Positions 50,163 to 59,639 are shown, counted from the first letter of the stretch. The stretch: 64,000 nucleotides of DNA from an uncultured Eubacteriales bacterium (GCA_949296115.1 CASFNR010000001.1:1-64000); one strand, 5' to 3'. Numbers and translations: made by a program. The notes: a model not told the origin generated them from the letters alone.

Positions 50163-51524
50163 ATGGCAAAGACAAAGACTATTTTTTACTGCACCAATTG
50201 TGGCAATGAAACCTTGAAATGGATGGGAAGATGTCCCAGCTGCGGTGCATTCAATACCATGGAAGAACACGTGGAAAAAGCAATGCCTGCAGGGAGGGGA
50301 AGGACTGCACCTGTTGGGCAAAGCCGCATTCCGCAGCCCATTGTCCATGTGTCCGGTGGTGGAGAACTGCGTTTCTCAACGGGAATGGGGGAATTGGATC
50401 GAGTTTTGGGAGGTGGTGCTGTTTCCGGCTCTTTGGTGCTGGTTGGTGGTGCCCCAGGAATTGGGAAATCGACACTGTTGCTGCAAATTTGCAGCCGTAT
50501 GTGCCAGAACCGTCGGGTGCTGTATGTTTCCGGCGAGGAAAGTGAACAGCAATTGAAGCTTCGGGCGGAACGTTTGGATGTTTCCTCGGAACAGCTGCTG
50601 ATCTACTCTGAAATCCGGCTGTCAGATATCCTGGATGCCGTAGAGCAGACAAAACCGGACATCCTGATCGTTGATTCCATTCAGACACTCTATAAAGAAG
50701 ACAATGAATCTTCACCCGGAAGCGTCTCCCAGGTCAAAGAATGTACAATGGCACTGATGCAGCTATCAAAGTCTCAGGGCATCACAGTCTTTGTCGTTGG
50801 ACATATCAATAAGGACGGAAATATTGCCGGCCCAAAGGTTTTGGAGCACATGGTAGACTGTGTCCTGTATTTTGAAGGCGACGCCAATACCTCTTACCGG
50901 CTGCTCCGCGCTGCGAAAAACAGATTCGGCTCAACAAACGAAATCGGTGTATTTGATATGACGGAATCAGGATTGGCGGAGGTGCCGAACCCGTCGCAAA
51001 TGCTTCTGGAAGGCCGTCCTAATGGGGCAAGCGGGACCTGCGTTGCATGCGTCATGGAAGGAACTCGCCCCTTACTGGCAGAAGTCCAGGCTCTGGTGGC
51101 CAAGACAACATTTAATGTCCCAAGACGCACTGCCGATGGATTTGATTTTAACCGGGCTGTCCTTCTGATGGCGGTAGCGGAAAAACGGGCGGGGATGAAG
51201 CTGAGCCTCTTTGACGCTTATATCAATGTCATCGGCGGGCTTCGGCTGGACGAGCCGGGGGCCGATTTGCCTGTGATTTTGGCAGTTGCCTCCTCTTATC
51301 GGGATGTACCCATTGCGGATGATTTGGCGGCCATCGGGGAGGTAGGACTGACAGGGGAGATACGGTCTGTGTCCCACATGAATCAGCGGCTGGCAGAATT
51401 AACCCGCTTGGGATTTCACAAGTGCCTGGTTCCCAAAAGCGGGTCTGAAAAGTTAGAAATACCCGAAGGATTGACAGTTTTTCGCGTCAAAAATCTCCGT
51501 GAAGCGATTGAGGTGGCTCTATAA
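50163..51524 (+). CDS. radA: DNA repair protein RadA/Sms
   Basis: A 453-aa protein with N-terminal zinc finger (CTNCGNETLKWMGRCPSCG), a RecA-like core with Walker A GGAPGIGKSTLL, the RadA KNRFGSTNE motif and a C-terminal Lon-like domain. It helps branch migration in recombination. GGAGGATGGCGC precedes ATG 50163. Confidence 0.96.
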   Translation: MAKTKTIFYCTNCGNETLKWMGRCPSCGAFNTMEEHVEKAMPAGRGRTAPVGQSRIPQPIVHVSGGGELRFSTGMGELDRVLGGGAVSGSLVLVGGAPGIGKSTLLLQICSRMCQNRRVLYVSGEESEQQLKLRAERLDVSSEQLLIYSEIRLSDILDAVEQTKPDILIVDSIQTLYKEDNESSPGSVSQVKECTMALMQLSKSQGITVFVVGHINKDGNIAGPKVLEHMVDCVLYFEGDANTSYRLLRAAKNRFGSTNEIGVFDMTESGLAEVPNPSQMLLEGRPNGASGTCVACVMEGTRPLLAEVQALVAKTTFNVPRRTADGFDFNRAVLLMAVAEKRAGMKLSLFDAYINVIGGLRLDEPGADLPVILAVASSYRDVPIADDLAAIGEVGLTGEIRSVSHMNQRLAELTRLGFHKCLVPKSGSEKLEIPEGLTVFRVKNLREAIEVAL

Positions 51525-51530
51525 ATAATG

Positions 51531-51574
51531 AAACATCCCACGCACTCCTTGAACAGGAGCGCACGGGATGTTTG
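51531..51574. terminator. Bidirectional terminator after radA
   Basis: AAACATCCCACGCACTCC pairs with GGAGCGCACGGGATGTTT, serving radA and the convergent XRE gene. Confidence 0.88.
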
Positions 51575-51594
51575 TATAAAAGGGGAGAGGAGGC

Positions 51595-51969
51595 CTACAA
51601 TATAATCCCAAGTAAGATGCCCAGGATAAAACAGATAATGCCGGTGGCCATATACTCTAAGATGTTACGCTTATATACGACACGCGTTCTTCTCTTGATC
51701 ACAGGCTTTTCAACCACTTTTTCAACGACTTTATCAATATTCAGAACAATCTGGGGCTCATCATATGTGGGTTTTCGCCCGGTGGCAAGGTATTCCACTT
51801 CTGTATTCAAAGCTTCTGCCAAACGGATCAAGTTCAATGTATCCGGGCTGCTCTGACCATTTTCCCATTTGCTGACAGCCTGACGGGAAATGCCCAGAGT
51901 GTCCGCAAGTTGTCCCTGGGAAATCTTCTGTTCCTTCCGAAGAAGGGAAATGCGCTCACCTACCGACAT
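51595..51969 (-). CDS. Small XRE regulator with C-terminal membrane anchor
   Basis: A 124-aa protein. An N-terminal HTH_3 domain (KISQGQLADTLGISRQAVSKWENG) is followed by a basic Val/Lys-rich linker and one C-terminal helix (YMATGIICFILGILLGIIL). A DNA-binding domain tied to the membrane suggests an envelope signal. Start MSVGERISLL at 51969 has a weak AAGGGA site; an upstream start at 52011 is possible. Confidence 0.8.
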   Translation of the reverse strand: MSVGERISLLRKEQKISQGQLADTLGISRQAVSKWENGQSSPDTLNLIRLAEALNTEVEYLATGRKPTYDEPQIVLNIDKVVEKVVEKPVIKRRTRVVYKRNILEYMATGIICFILGILLGIIL

Positions 51970-52022
51970 ATTCCCAAATCCCTTCAAATTTGTAGCAACT
52001 ATTGATTGCATTTATCATTTAA

Positions 52023-53027
52023 TCACATTTTTTCTGAAAAGTCAAGTTTCGACAGGGGATTTGCTTCTGCAGCAATCTTCAATTCCGTATTTTCAATGTG
52101 TGTGTATATTTGCGTGGTATTCAGATTTTCATGGCCAAGGACTTCCTGAACGGTTTTCACATCCACACCGCCAGACAACATCATCGTTGCCGCAGTATGC
52201 CGAAGTTTATGGGCTGAGAACTGTGTAGCATCCAATCCCGCCTGGAGGAGAGCTTTTTTCACCAAACGGTGGACAGCGGTTACACTGATTCGATTGCCAT
52301 CCCTGGAGCCAAACAGGGCCCGATTGTCCGTGAGAATCTTTTGATTTCGCTCCACCAGATAGGCGTCAATTGCCTTCCGGCAGGCTGAACCAAAATAGAC
52401 GAAGCGCTCTTTATTTCCTTTTCCAACGACGCGGATTCTATCTTCATAGACGTCGGTTATATTCAATCCGACCAGTTCGCTGCGGCGAATTCCACAGTTT
52501 AAGAAGAGCATCAGGATTGCGTAATCCCGTTTTTCATTTTGCCCTGAGACAGCCTGTAAAAGAGCAGCAGACTGGTCCATGGTCAAATATTTAGGCAGGC
52601 TCTTGCGCAGCTTGGGGTACTCCAGATCTGCCACAGGATTTTCGTCCAATTGTTTGGTACGCACAGTCAGATATTTGTAAAATGATTTGATTGCGGAAAG
52701 CTTGCGGGCTCTGGACGACGGGGCAATTCCTTGGTCGGGGGAAACTTCATCCGGGCGTGCAATGCGATCATTGGCAAGATACGACAGAAAATCAAATACA
52801 TCTGTTGTATCTATTCCACGGATAAATTCCAAATTAATGTCACGGATGTCAATTTCATCAAGTCTCGTTTGGATGGGCATGTCATTGCGCATCAGCTTAA
52901 TAAAACGCAGAAACATACGCAAATCCAGATAGTATTCTGAAATCGTGAGCTGCGATTGGCCTTTGATATTTTCATGATAGATTAGAAATTCCCGCAATAC
53001 CTGCGGACAGTCTGCGTATCGTTTCAT
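52023..53027 (-). CDS. XerC-like tyrosine recombinase
   Basis: A 334-aa tyrosine recombinase: SAM-like N-domain, catalytic Arg in CGIRRSELVGL, HKLRHTAATM, and LGHENLNTTQIYTHI with the nucleophile Tyr. It is longer than XerC/XerD (near 300 aa) and lies in a stable host neighbourhood beside pfkA. A true XerD is encoded at 55735, so this may be the XerC partner. It lies outside the cotJC element. Confidence 0.88.
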   Translation of the reverse strand: MKRYADCPQVLREFLIYHENIKGQSQLTISEYYLDLRMFLRFIKLMRNDMPIQTRLDEIDIRDINLEFIRGIDTTDVFDFLSYLANDRIARPDEVSPDQGIAPSSRARKLSAIKSFYKYLTVRTKQLDENPVADLEYPKLRKSLPKYLTMDQSAALLQAVSGQNEKRDYAILMLFLNCGIRRSELVGLNITDVYEDRIRVVGKGNKERFVYFGSACRKAIDAYLVERNQKILTDNRALFGSRDGNRISVTAVHRLVKKALLQAGLDATQFSAHKLRHTAATMMLSGGVDVKTVQEVLGHENLNTTQIYTHIENTELKIAAEANPLSKLDFSEKM

Positions 53028-53344
53028 GGGACAGATTTCCTCCAGCTGAGATTGGTTCCTGAGGCATACTTGATGCCATCATCCGGATTATAACACATCT
53101 GCGTCTCAAACGCAACAAAATTTTTATTTTGTTGCGTTCGTCGGGTCTGAATCAGCGCCGGAGCGCTGGCCCCGGCGAACGCATACGGGCCTCCCGGCCC
53201 CGAAAAATCCCATACGTTTTTTCTTGTTAGTTCTCCCCCTCTATACAGGAGAAAATCACAAAAAGAACCTTGAAATATAGCTTTACATTTTGGGGTTTTA
53301 TCGGTAAAATGAAATCAGAATTTGTGACGATGGAGGTTTGCAAT
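53028..53344. other. Structured intergenic region between recombinase and pfkA
   Basis: It contains a hairpin with 13-bp stem (AACGCAACAAAAT-TTTT-ATTTTGTTGCGTT, 53110-53139) and, directly after it, GC-rich inverted repeats (CGCCGG ... CCGGCG; GGGCC-TCCC-GGCCC) up to about 53203, then an AT-rich stretch before pfkA. No protein gene is seen. Confidence 0.55.
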
Positions 53345-54316
53345 ATGAACGTCAAGAGAATTGGAGTTCTCACCAGCGGCGGAGACGCCCCAGGTATGAA
53401 CCCCTGTGTCCGTGCAGTTGTCCGTACTGCCCTCTACCATGGCCTGGAGTGCTATGGGATTCGGCGCGGCTGGAACGGCTTGATCACAGGCGACGTTGTA
53501 CGGCTGGACGAGAAAAGCGTTTCCCACACCATCAACCGCGGAGGCACCATCCTTTATACCGCCCGCAGCAAGGAGTTTATGACCGAGGAAGGCCAGCGTA
53601 AAGCGGTATCTACTTGCAAATTCCTTGGCCTGGACAGTATCATTGCCATTGGCGGCGATGGTACCTTCCGTGGCGCAATGGCCCTCAGCAAGTATGGCAT
53701 CAATGTCATCGGCATCCCCGGAACCATTGATAACGATATCAGTTGTACCAACTACTGTATCGGATTTGATACTGCTGCCAACACTGCCATTGAGTGTATC
53801 GACAAACTCCGTGACACCATGCAGTCCCATGAGCGCTGCTCCGTTGTGGAAGTAATGGGGCGCAATGCCGGGTATCTTGCCATGTACGTCGGTCTCGCAG
53901 TTGGCGCAACTGCAGTTCTGGTTCCCGAAGAGCCCATTGACTTTGAGCGGGATGTGATTGAAAAAATCCGCCAGGCTCGTTTCAATGGCTTCACACATTA
54001 TATGATCGTGGTTGCGGAAGGTGCAGGCTCTGCTGCAGACATTGCACAGAGGATCAAAGAAGCAATTGATCTCGATCCACGGGTTACCGTGCTTGGACAT
54101 ATCCAAAGAGGTGGCACGCCGACAGGCAGAGATCGTGTCAATGCTACAAAGATGGGCTATCTGGCTGTTGAACTGCTTCTGAAGGGAAAGAGCAACCGGA
54201 TTGTATGCACCCATGAAGGCGGCTTTACGGATGTGGATATTGCAGAAGGTCTTTCCATGAAAAAGAGCATTCAGCAAATGGAAGTCGATGTCCTGGCTGC
54301 CATGACCGGAATTTAA
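53345..54316 (+). CDS. pfkA: ATP-dependent 6-phosphofructokinase
   Basis: A 323-aa PfkA: GVLTSGGDAPGMNPCVRAVV, GGDGTFRGA, GIPGTIDNDI, and GHIQRGGTPTGRDRV are the standard ATP/F6P site motifs. It phosphorylates fructose-6-phosphate in glycolysis. GGAGG with 9 nt spacing precedes ATG 53345. It is followed by a terminator. Confidence 0.96.
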   Translation: MNVKRIGVLTSGGDAPGMNPCVRAVVRTALYHGLECYGIRRGWNGLITGDVVRLDEKSVSHTINRGGTILYTARSKEFMTEEGQRKAVSTCKFLGLDSIIAIGGDGTFRGAMALSKYGINVIGIPGTIDNDISCTNYCIGFDTAANTAIECIDKLRDTMQSHERCSVVEVMGRNAGYLAMYVGLAVGATAVLVPEEPIDFERDVIEKIRQARFNGFTHYMIVVAEGAGSAADIAQRIKEAIDLDPRVTVLGHIQRGGTPTGRDRVNATKMGYLAVELLLKGKSNRIVCTHEGGFTDVDIAEGLSMKKSIQQMEVDVLAAMTGI

Positions 54317-54317
54317 T

Positions 54318-54350
54318 AAAGAAGCGCCGCTTCCTGCGGCGCTTCTTTAC
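54318..54350 (+). terminator. Terminator after pfkA
   Basis: AAAGAAGCGCCGC / GCGGCGCTTCTTT stem with TTTACTTT tail. Confidence 0.92.
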
Positions 54351-54351
54351 T

Positions 54352-55641
54352 TTAGTCGAACAAGCCTAAAACAGAGCCCACTCCATTAAGCAGAATCAGA
54401 AGATCTTGAAGAGACCAATCGTCAAGGTTTTTATAGGCAGGGGCCGAGATTTCTGCCCCCTTGCCTATCATCATGCTGCATTCATAGGTTTTTTCGCCTT
54501 TTGGAACATTCAGAATGGCTGGGAGGTCCTGCGTTTCAATCAAAACTCCATCATCCCCGTGATGAAGATATAATGTTATTTCATCTCGATCCGGAATGGA
54601 CAACTGTAATTTCCCGGATTCCGGTTCCCAGATATAGGAAAAGCAAAAGTCATTGATGCTAACCGCCTCTGCCCTGCTCTCCCCTTCTCCCTGAGGAACC
54701 AATGCGGCAGAAAATGTTTCACTGATTCCATTTTCAATTTTGCTCATTCCAAGAGAGAGTCTTCCACTGGATAGATTCTCGCTTAACTCCAGGATATAGC
54801 TAATGCTGTCCTCCCCTGAAGCCGCCCATAACTCCGTTCGAACCAAATTCTTTCCGTAAAGGAAAAAGGTTGCCTGAATGCTTCCTGTTTCCAAGTTTGA
54901 AGTCCCTAAAAGTGCTTCAGCCAAAGGAGCCACCTGACTTCCGCTTGCCTGGTACACAAATTTTCGGCAGGAAACATCTGTACCGTCAACAATACAGTTC
55001 TCTTTGGAAATGTCGCATTTCAGGGCCATGATTCCCAGGGTCAAATACTGAAGTTCTTTTCTTGAGATTTCCGGGATGACAGGGTACTTTCGATCCTGGT
55101 TCATAAAATCCTGGATAGAGCCGATTCGTTCAGCCCACTTCTCCCTCGTTTCATTGGGAACCAGGAAAGAAAGCAGCGGAATCTGATTCAAATCCTGGGA
55201 AAATGTGGAATATGTGATTCCGTAATACGCATCTCCCAAAAGCTCCTCTGAAGACAGCGCAATGAATGCACTGTCGGCATACAATGTTATATCCTCAAGA
55301 GACAGGCTCTCTCCCTCAACGGTGCCGCTCGCCTGTATCAGATTATGAGGAATGTCTGTAAGGACCTGAAGGCGGTATGTTCTTGTCCCGAAAAGATCTC
55401 CACTCACGGACAGGTCAAGATCGACATTGTTCTTCCCTTCCCTGTCGTATCCTGCTGCAATTACAGCAAATGGGCTTTCATTCCACCGCCCTTCCAGGTC
55501 AGAAATCGCCTGCTGAATAGCCGCAGAAAGCACGGCTTTGGGGGCAATGAGCATAACCAATGTATCCCAAAAGGCAAACACCAGTGCAAAAATGAGCAAA
55601 AGGCTAAATAGAAGTATCCAAATCTTTGTTGTTCTTCTCAT
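54352..55641 (-). CDS. Uncharacterised membrane-anchored protein
   Basis: A 429-aa protein with one N-terminal helix (about residues 7-28) and a large extracytoplasmic beta-rich region; no motif I recognise. It stands alone between convergent pfkA and xerD. Probably a surface or signalling protein of unknown function. Confidence 0.6.
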   Translation of the reverse strand: MRRTTKIWILLFSLLLIFALVFAFWDTLVMLIAPKAVLSAAIQQAISDLEGRWNESPFAVIAAGYDREGKNNVDLDLSVSGDLFGTRTYRLQVLTDIPHNLIQASGTVEGESLSLEDITLYADSAFIALSSEELLGDAYYGITYSTFSQDLNQIPLLSFLVPNETREKWAERIGSIQDFMNQDRKYPVIPEISRKELQYLTLGIMALKCDISKENCIVDGTDVSCRKFVYQASGSQVAPLAEALLGTSNLETGSIQATFFLYGKNLVRTELWAASGEDSISYILELSENLSSGRLSLGMSKIENGISETFSAALVPQGEGESRAEAVSINDFCFSYIWEPESGKLQLSIPDRDEITLYLHHGDDGVLIETQDLPAILNVPKGEKTYECSMMIGKGAEISAPAYKNLDDWSLQDLLILLNGVGSVLGLFD

Positions 55642-55710
55642 TTACACGTCACGCCCCTTCCCGGAACAGTGTACCACAAAAGTATGAACAAATTGATAAT
55701 TTAAAGTCGT

Positions 55711-55737
55711 AAAGCCCACCGGTTTCGGTGGGCTTTA
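55711..55737 (-). terminator. Terminator overlapping the xerD stop
   Basis: AAAGCCCACCGG / CGGTGGGCTTT stem at the end of xerD. Confidence 0.7.
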
Positions 55738-56622
55738 TGCTTTTGGATGGCATTTATCGTAGACCGATTTCAATTTCTGATTGACCATGTGGGCATACAA
55801 CTGGGTGGAGGAGATGTCACTGTGTCCCATCAATTCCTGCAGAGAATTCAAATCCGCTCCATTCTCCAGAAGATGCACCGCAAAGCTATGGCGAAGTGTA
55901 TGAGGCGTAATCTCCTTTTCGATACCCGCCTTACTTTGATAGAACTTTAGGAGTTTCCAGAAACCCTGTCGGCTCATCCGGGCTCCGCCTACATTGACGA
56001 ACAGCGCCTTCTCCTTTGGATCTTCTACCATCAGAAACCGGGCGTCCTTTATGTAAATCGCAAGCGCACGCAAGGCGGCGGGATACAGCGGAATGGTGCG
56101 GGCCTTTTTACCACTATTGCACTTCACGGCTCCCAGTTCCAGATTAACATCATCCACATTCAGGTTGATAAGCTCTGTTACCCGAATTCCGGTGGCGTAC
56201 ATCAATTCGAGCATCGCCTTATCCCGCAGCCCTTTTGGATCTGTGCCAGACGGCTGAGAAAGCAGAAGTTCTACCTCTTTTCCGCTCAAAATCTGGGGCA
56301 GCTTCTTCTCTCCCCTGTCCACGTGAATATCTGCCGTAATGGGCGATTCCTCCAGGAAGCCAGTCGTCTGCAAGTAGGCATAAAAACTCCGCAAGCTTGC
56401 AAGAGAGCGAGAAACAGTTGCGCCAGACTTCCCTCCCAGATGCAGGCAGTCCAGATATTCACGGATATCCTGCTGTGTTACAGTCAAAATATCCGCTTTT
56501 CCGTTTTCATCCAGCCATGCGGTAAACTGCCTGAGATCCCGCAGATAGGATGAAACGGTGTTCGCTGATGCCTGTTTTACCTTTGTCAGGTAATTTTCAT
56601 AGGCCTGAATCAAGTCCAACAT
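55735..56622 (-). CDS. xerD: Site-specific tyrosine recombinase XerD
   Basis: A 295-aa XerD: SAM-like N-domain, YATGIRVTELINL with catalytic Arg, HTLRHSFAVHLL, and LMGHSDISSTQLYAHM with the nucleophile Tyr. Size and motif spelling match XerD, which resolves chromosome dimers at dif. The neighbouring small membrane gene may be a SpoIIM relative, echoing the spoIIM-fur-xerD order of B. subtilis. Confidence 0.92.
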   Translation of the reverse strand: MLDLIQAYENYLTKVKQASANTVSSYLRDLRQFTAWLDENGKADILTVTQQDIREYLDCLHLGGKSGATVSRSLASLRSFYAYLQTTGFLEESPITADIHVDRGEKKLPQILSGKEVELLLSQPSGTDPKGLRDKAMLELMYATGIRVTELINLNVDDVNLELGAVKCNSGKKARTIPLYPAALRALAIYIKDARFLMVEDPKEKALFVNVGGARMSRQGFWKLLKFYQSKAGIEKEITPHTLRHSFAVHLLENGADLNSLQELMGHSDISSTQLYAHMVNQKLKSVYDKCHPKA

Positions 56623-56638
56623 GAATCTGTTTACCCAA

Positions 56639-57208
56639 TTACCCTTTCCAAAATAATATTAAATCTGCCCACAGCGGCAAAACAAAATAGTAACTTGCCA
56701 AGCAAAGCAAACCCTGGAGTGTGACGTAGGCGAAGAGCCAACAAAACCTCACCAACGGGTGCCTGTCTGATACATGGCGCAGCCAATACAAATATACCAA
56801 GACAGCGCCAGCGCAGCCGCTGAACAGCAACAAATATCTGCAAAGCCACCCGGCAGAGCCGAAGCAAACCAGGATTCCAAGAGAGACAAGTGAAAAGGAA
56901 ACTGCCTTTGCAAAGCAAACCGCATAGCACAAAACTGGCAGCGAGAATGTCGCACACAGTGCAAATATCAGAAAAGGAACTGCAGAAACAACAATCAGCG
57001 AGACGATCGACACAGGACCGAAGGCAACCCTGCGCATCAAAACACACAAATAATCCTCTCCGCTGGCAAAAACACAGCATCCGCAAGCAATTCCAAGTAT
57101 CCAGCAGAATGCAAGAAGGAAACGATGATTTCTGCGGAGAACGCCACATTTTCTTTCCAACACAGTACGGAGCAGGACAATCCCCCCTCGTAACCAACAA
57201 CGGAACAT
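56639..57208 (-). CDS. Membrane protein, possible SpoIIM relative
   Basis: A 189-aa protein with five to six helices. FSLPVLCYAVCFAKAVSFSL resembles the SpoIIM motif (GxPxxxxxxFxKGFxxG). Its position upstream of xerD also fits SpoIIM (engulfment). Similarity is faint and the sequence is Cys-rich, so the name stays open. I chose ATG 57208 (AAGG before it) over the longer 57325 start. Confidence 0.45.
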   Translation of the reverse strand: MFRCWLRGGIVLLRTVLERKCGVLRRNHRFLLAFCWILGIACGCCVFASGEDYLCVLMRRVAFGPVSIVSLIVVSAVPFLIFALCATFSLPVLCYAVCFAKAVSFSLVSLGILVCFGSAGWLCRYLLLFSGCAGAVLVYLYWLRHVSDRHPLVRFCWLFAYVTLQGLLCLASYYFVLPLWADLILFWKG

Positions 57209-57534
57209 CGCTGCCTTATGGAATAGTAATGGCGTTGAAAAATCGAGAGAACTGTATCCGAAATTTAATACGCCTATACTATACTCCATTTTTATTGAAA
57301 ATTCAAGCTTTTTAGCCAAAATCACGTTTTTTTGTAGATTATGCCAATATTTATGTTTGCATTTTTATGTAAACCTATTCTCAAATAACCCCGTCATTCT
57401 TTATCATTTTCAACTATTTAACCACATCTTGGGCTAGTTTCTCCTTTTGTGCACTAAATATTGGCCATGAATTTTCTCCTGCACAAGTAAAAAGAAGGTA
57501 AATGTAATTTACTCTCTTGTATTTTTTGTACAAT
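57209..57534. other. AT-rich intergenic region
   Basis: 326 bases, clearly AT-richer than the neighbours. On the minus strand TTGTAC-N16-TAAATT (57508-57535) could be a promoter for the 56639 gene. I see no other feature. Confidence 0.45.
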
Positions 57535-57960
57535 TTAACGGTGACGTCGTTTTCCAGCTCCTCCTCTGCTCTCAGCTTGCAGTCCTAATATTCCCGCTGC
57601 GCAGCTTCCGGCAGCAATCAGGCATCCGCTGACCCCCACACCCTCATACTGACCGCCGAAGAAGAGTGCAGTCAAACTGGCAAGAACAGCCAGATAAAGA
57701 AGTCCCGCCATTATACAAACCATCATTCTCTGCCGTTTGATCTTATGATAAGCTGCCAATGCCCCACAAAACGATGCCATCAAAAGAAGAACCATAATTC
57801 CGTATCCAATTTTTTCCCATTGTAATTTCTCCAGGTTGACCAGCCATGCCAATACGACGGCTCCGAGCAGCGTTATGAGCATACTCACTGCGGTCCCATA
57901 CAGCAGACCCATTGGAGTAGAAAGTGCCCTGCCGGACATGGTACGTTTATGATAATCCAT
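57535..57960 (-). CDS. TIGR04086/YrzE-type small membrane protein
   Basis: A 141-aa protein with four helices (about residues 18-40, 52-70, 82-100, 108-127). The size and topology match the TIGR04086 family found in most spore-formers; its role is unknown. Confidence 0.7.
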   Translation of the reverse strand: MDYHKRTMSGRALSTPMGLLYGTAVSMLITLLGAVVLAWLVNLEKLQWEKIGYGIMVLLLMASFCGALAAYHKIKRQRMMVCIMAGLLYLAVLASLTALFFGGQYEGVGVSGCLIAAGSCAAGILGLQAESRGGAGKRRHR

Positions 57961-58000
57961 AGTCGTCCTCCCCTTTCCCTACAGTGTATTGGCCTGAAAA

Positions 58001-58041
58001 TAAAAAAGACCTGGACGGAACAATTCCCGTCCAGGTCTATT
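58001..58041 (-). terminator. Terminator after the coiled-coil gene
   Basis: AGACCTGGACGG / CCGTCCAGGTCT stem, followed on the minus strand by a T run. Confidence 0.9.
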
Positions 58042-58063
58042 TGCGGCTTATAACGCCATATTT

Positions 58064-58573
58064 TTACACTTCGATATCCACGTTTGCAGCTTTCCGCTTC
58101 TCCTGCGCTTCTGTCACGGTGCGGAACTTCATCCGGGTGTCCCGAACCTCGGCAAGCGCCTTGGAAATCGCTTCTTCAGTCTGACGCAAAGACTCATCCA
58201 TATAATCGTTTCCAGCCTTCTGCAGCTGATTGATCCGGGTCTGTGTTTGTCCAACCAGTTCTTCGCTGCGTTTCTTTGCTTCTGCGTAAATTGCCTCCCG
58301 GGTGACCATCTGCTTGGCCTTGTCCTGCGCCTCACGGAGGATGTTATCCGCTTCCCTTCTGGCCTGGCTGATGAGTTCATTCCTAGACTCTACAATCGTT
58401 CTGGACTGCTTCAGCTCACCAGGCAGCTGTGCAATAATCTCATCCAGCATATCCAGCACCTTATCCCGCTCCAGAATGCATTTATCGGCTGCCAGCGGCA
58501 TAGAACGGGCGTCCTGAACCATGTCATACAATGCGCCAATGATGTCTTCGGTATTACGGTCACTCATGTTCAT
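58064..58573 (-). CDS. Coiled-coil protein (DivIVA/ATP-synthase-b-like)
   Basis: A 169-aa, strongly helical and charged protein with a long coiled coil (about residues 55-150), including QARREADNILREAQDKAKQM. Proteins of this kind lie next to coaD in many Clostridia and are often labelled as ATPase or cell-division-like; true function unknown. It starts in an ATGA overlap with coaD. Confidence 0.7.
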   Translation of the reverse strand: MNMSDRNTEDIIGALYDMVQDARSMPLAADKCILERDKVLDMLDEIIAQLPGELKQSRTIVESRNELISQARREADNILREAQDKAKQMVTREAIYAEAKKRSEELVGQTQTRINQLQKAGNDYMDESLRQTEEAISKALAEVRDTRMKFRTVTEAQEKRKAANVDIEV

Positions 58574-59076
58574 TTTACCTCCTTGGATTGTATTTTTCTT
58601 TTCTCTATTCTTTCCTGAAATTCCGGAATAATTTCACTTGGCAAAAAGTCGGACAGATCAACCCCATAGCCTGCAAGCTCCTTCACCAGGCTGGAGCTGA
58701 GGTACATATACCGACTTTCGGCGGTAAGGAACATGGTGTCCAAATGGGGGTTAATCTTATGGTTAATCAAAGCCATCTGAAACTCGTTTTCAAAGTCTGA
58801 GCCCGCTCGCAGCCCCTTTACCACGACACAGCTTCCACGCCGTTTTGCGTACTCTGCCAGAAGTTCGTTTGAGCCGTCCACTTCCACATTCGGCAAATCC
58901 CGGGTAACCCGCCGAATCAATTCCACTCGCTCTTCCAATGTAAACATTGGGTTCTTTCCGGCGTTCACCATGACGCAGACAATCAGCCTGTCAAAAATAT
59001 TGGCGGCACGCTGAATGATATTCAGGTGGCCGCTGGTAACCGGGTCAAAGCTTCCCGGGTAAATCGCAACCTTCAT
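58570..59076 (-). CDS. coaD: Phosphopantetheine adenylyltransferase (CoaD)
   Basis: A 168-aa nucleotidyltransferase: YPGSFDPVTSGHLNII contains the HxGH motif, then RAGSDFENEFQMA and YLSSSLVKELA. It makes dephospho-CoA. ATG 59076 is chosen from the conserved MKVAIYPGSF start; the gene overlaps rsmD by 4 nt. Confidence 0.95.
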   Translation of the reverse strand: MKVAIYPGSFDPVTSGHLNIIQRAANIFDRLIVCVMVNAGKNPMFTLEERVELIRRVTRDLPNVEVDGSNELLAEYAKRRGSCVVVKGLRAGSDFENEFQMALINHKINPHLDTMFLTAESRYMYLSSSLVKELAGYGVDLSDFLPSEIIPEFQERIEKRKIQSKEVK

Positions 59077-59630
59077 AGTCTCCCGCACGAGTCCCTGCGA
59101 AAAATCGTCAGGACCGTCTTTCCATACTTATAATCTTTGGATCTGGAAAATCCAGGGCAGTCCCAGCTCAATTCTTTGCCCAGAGGCCGCTCTGTGACTA
59201 TTATACCATCGGAATGTAAAATGTCAATTTCCGCAATTCGTTTTAATGCGTTTTCTAAAAAAACTTCTGCGTAAGGAGGGTCAAGCAGGATGATATTGTA
59301 TTGTTTTTGGCAACGGGTTAGAAAGTCCAGATAGTCAGCCTGGACAACTTCGCCCTCTCCGCTCATTTTGGCCCGCTTCAGGTTTTCCCGAATCAACCCG
59401 CAGGCTTCCGCCCTTGCGTCCACGAAGGTTGCGCTTTTTGCGCCCCGGCTCAAAGCCTCAATTCCCAGCTGCCCGGTTCCTCCAAACAAATCCAGCACGT
59501 CCGCACCGGGAAGTTCAAACTGAATGATGCTGAACATGGCCTCCTTGACCCGATCCGCAGTCGGCCGGGTAAGCATCCCATCCGGCGTTTTCAAGAGTGT
59601 TCCCCGGGCCTTTCCCGCTATTACCCGCAT
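59073..59630 (-). CDS. rsmD: 16S rRNA (guanine966-N2)-methyltransferase RsmD
   Basis: A 185-aa methyltransferase: MRVIAGKARGTLLKTP start, SAM site VLDLFGGTGQLGIEALSRGA and catalytic ILLDPPY. The rsmD-coaD order is standard in bacteria. It begins 9 nt after uvrC. Confidence 0.95.
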   Translation of the reverse strand: MRVIAGKARGTLLKTPDGMLTRPTADRVKEAMFSIIQFELPGADVLDLFGGTGQLGIEALSRGAKSATFVDARAEACGLIRENLKRAKMSGEGEVVQADYLDFLTRCQKQYNIILLDPPYAEVFLENALKRIAEIDILHSDGIIVTERPLGKELSWDCPGFSRSKDYKYGKTVLTIFRRDSCGRL

Positions 59631-59639
59631 AAATTCCTC

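Noticed and set aside
52023..53027. XerC-like tyrosine recombinase as the integrase of the cotJC element
   Set aside because: It lies outside the element by more than 3 kb, in a housekeeping neighbourhood, and the short core with arms fits a serine enzyme better.
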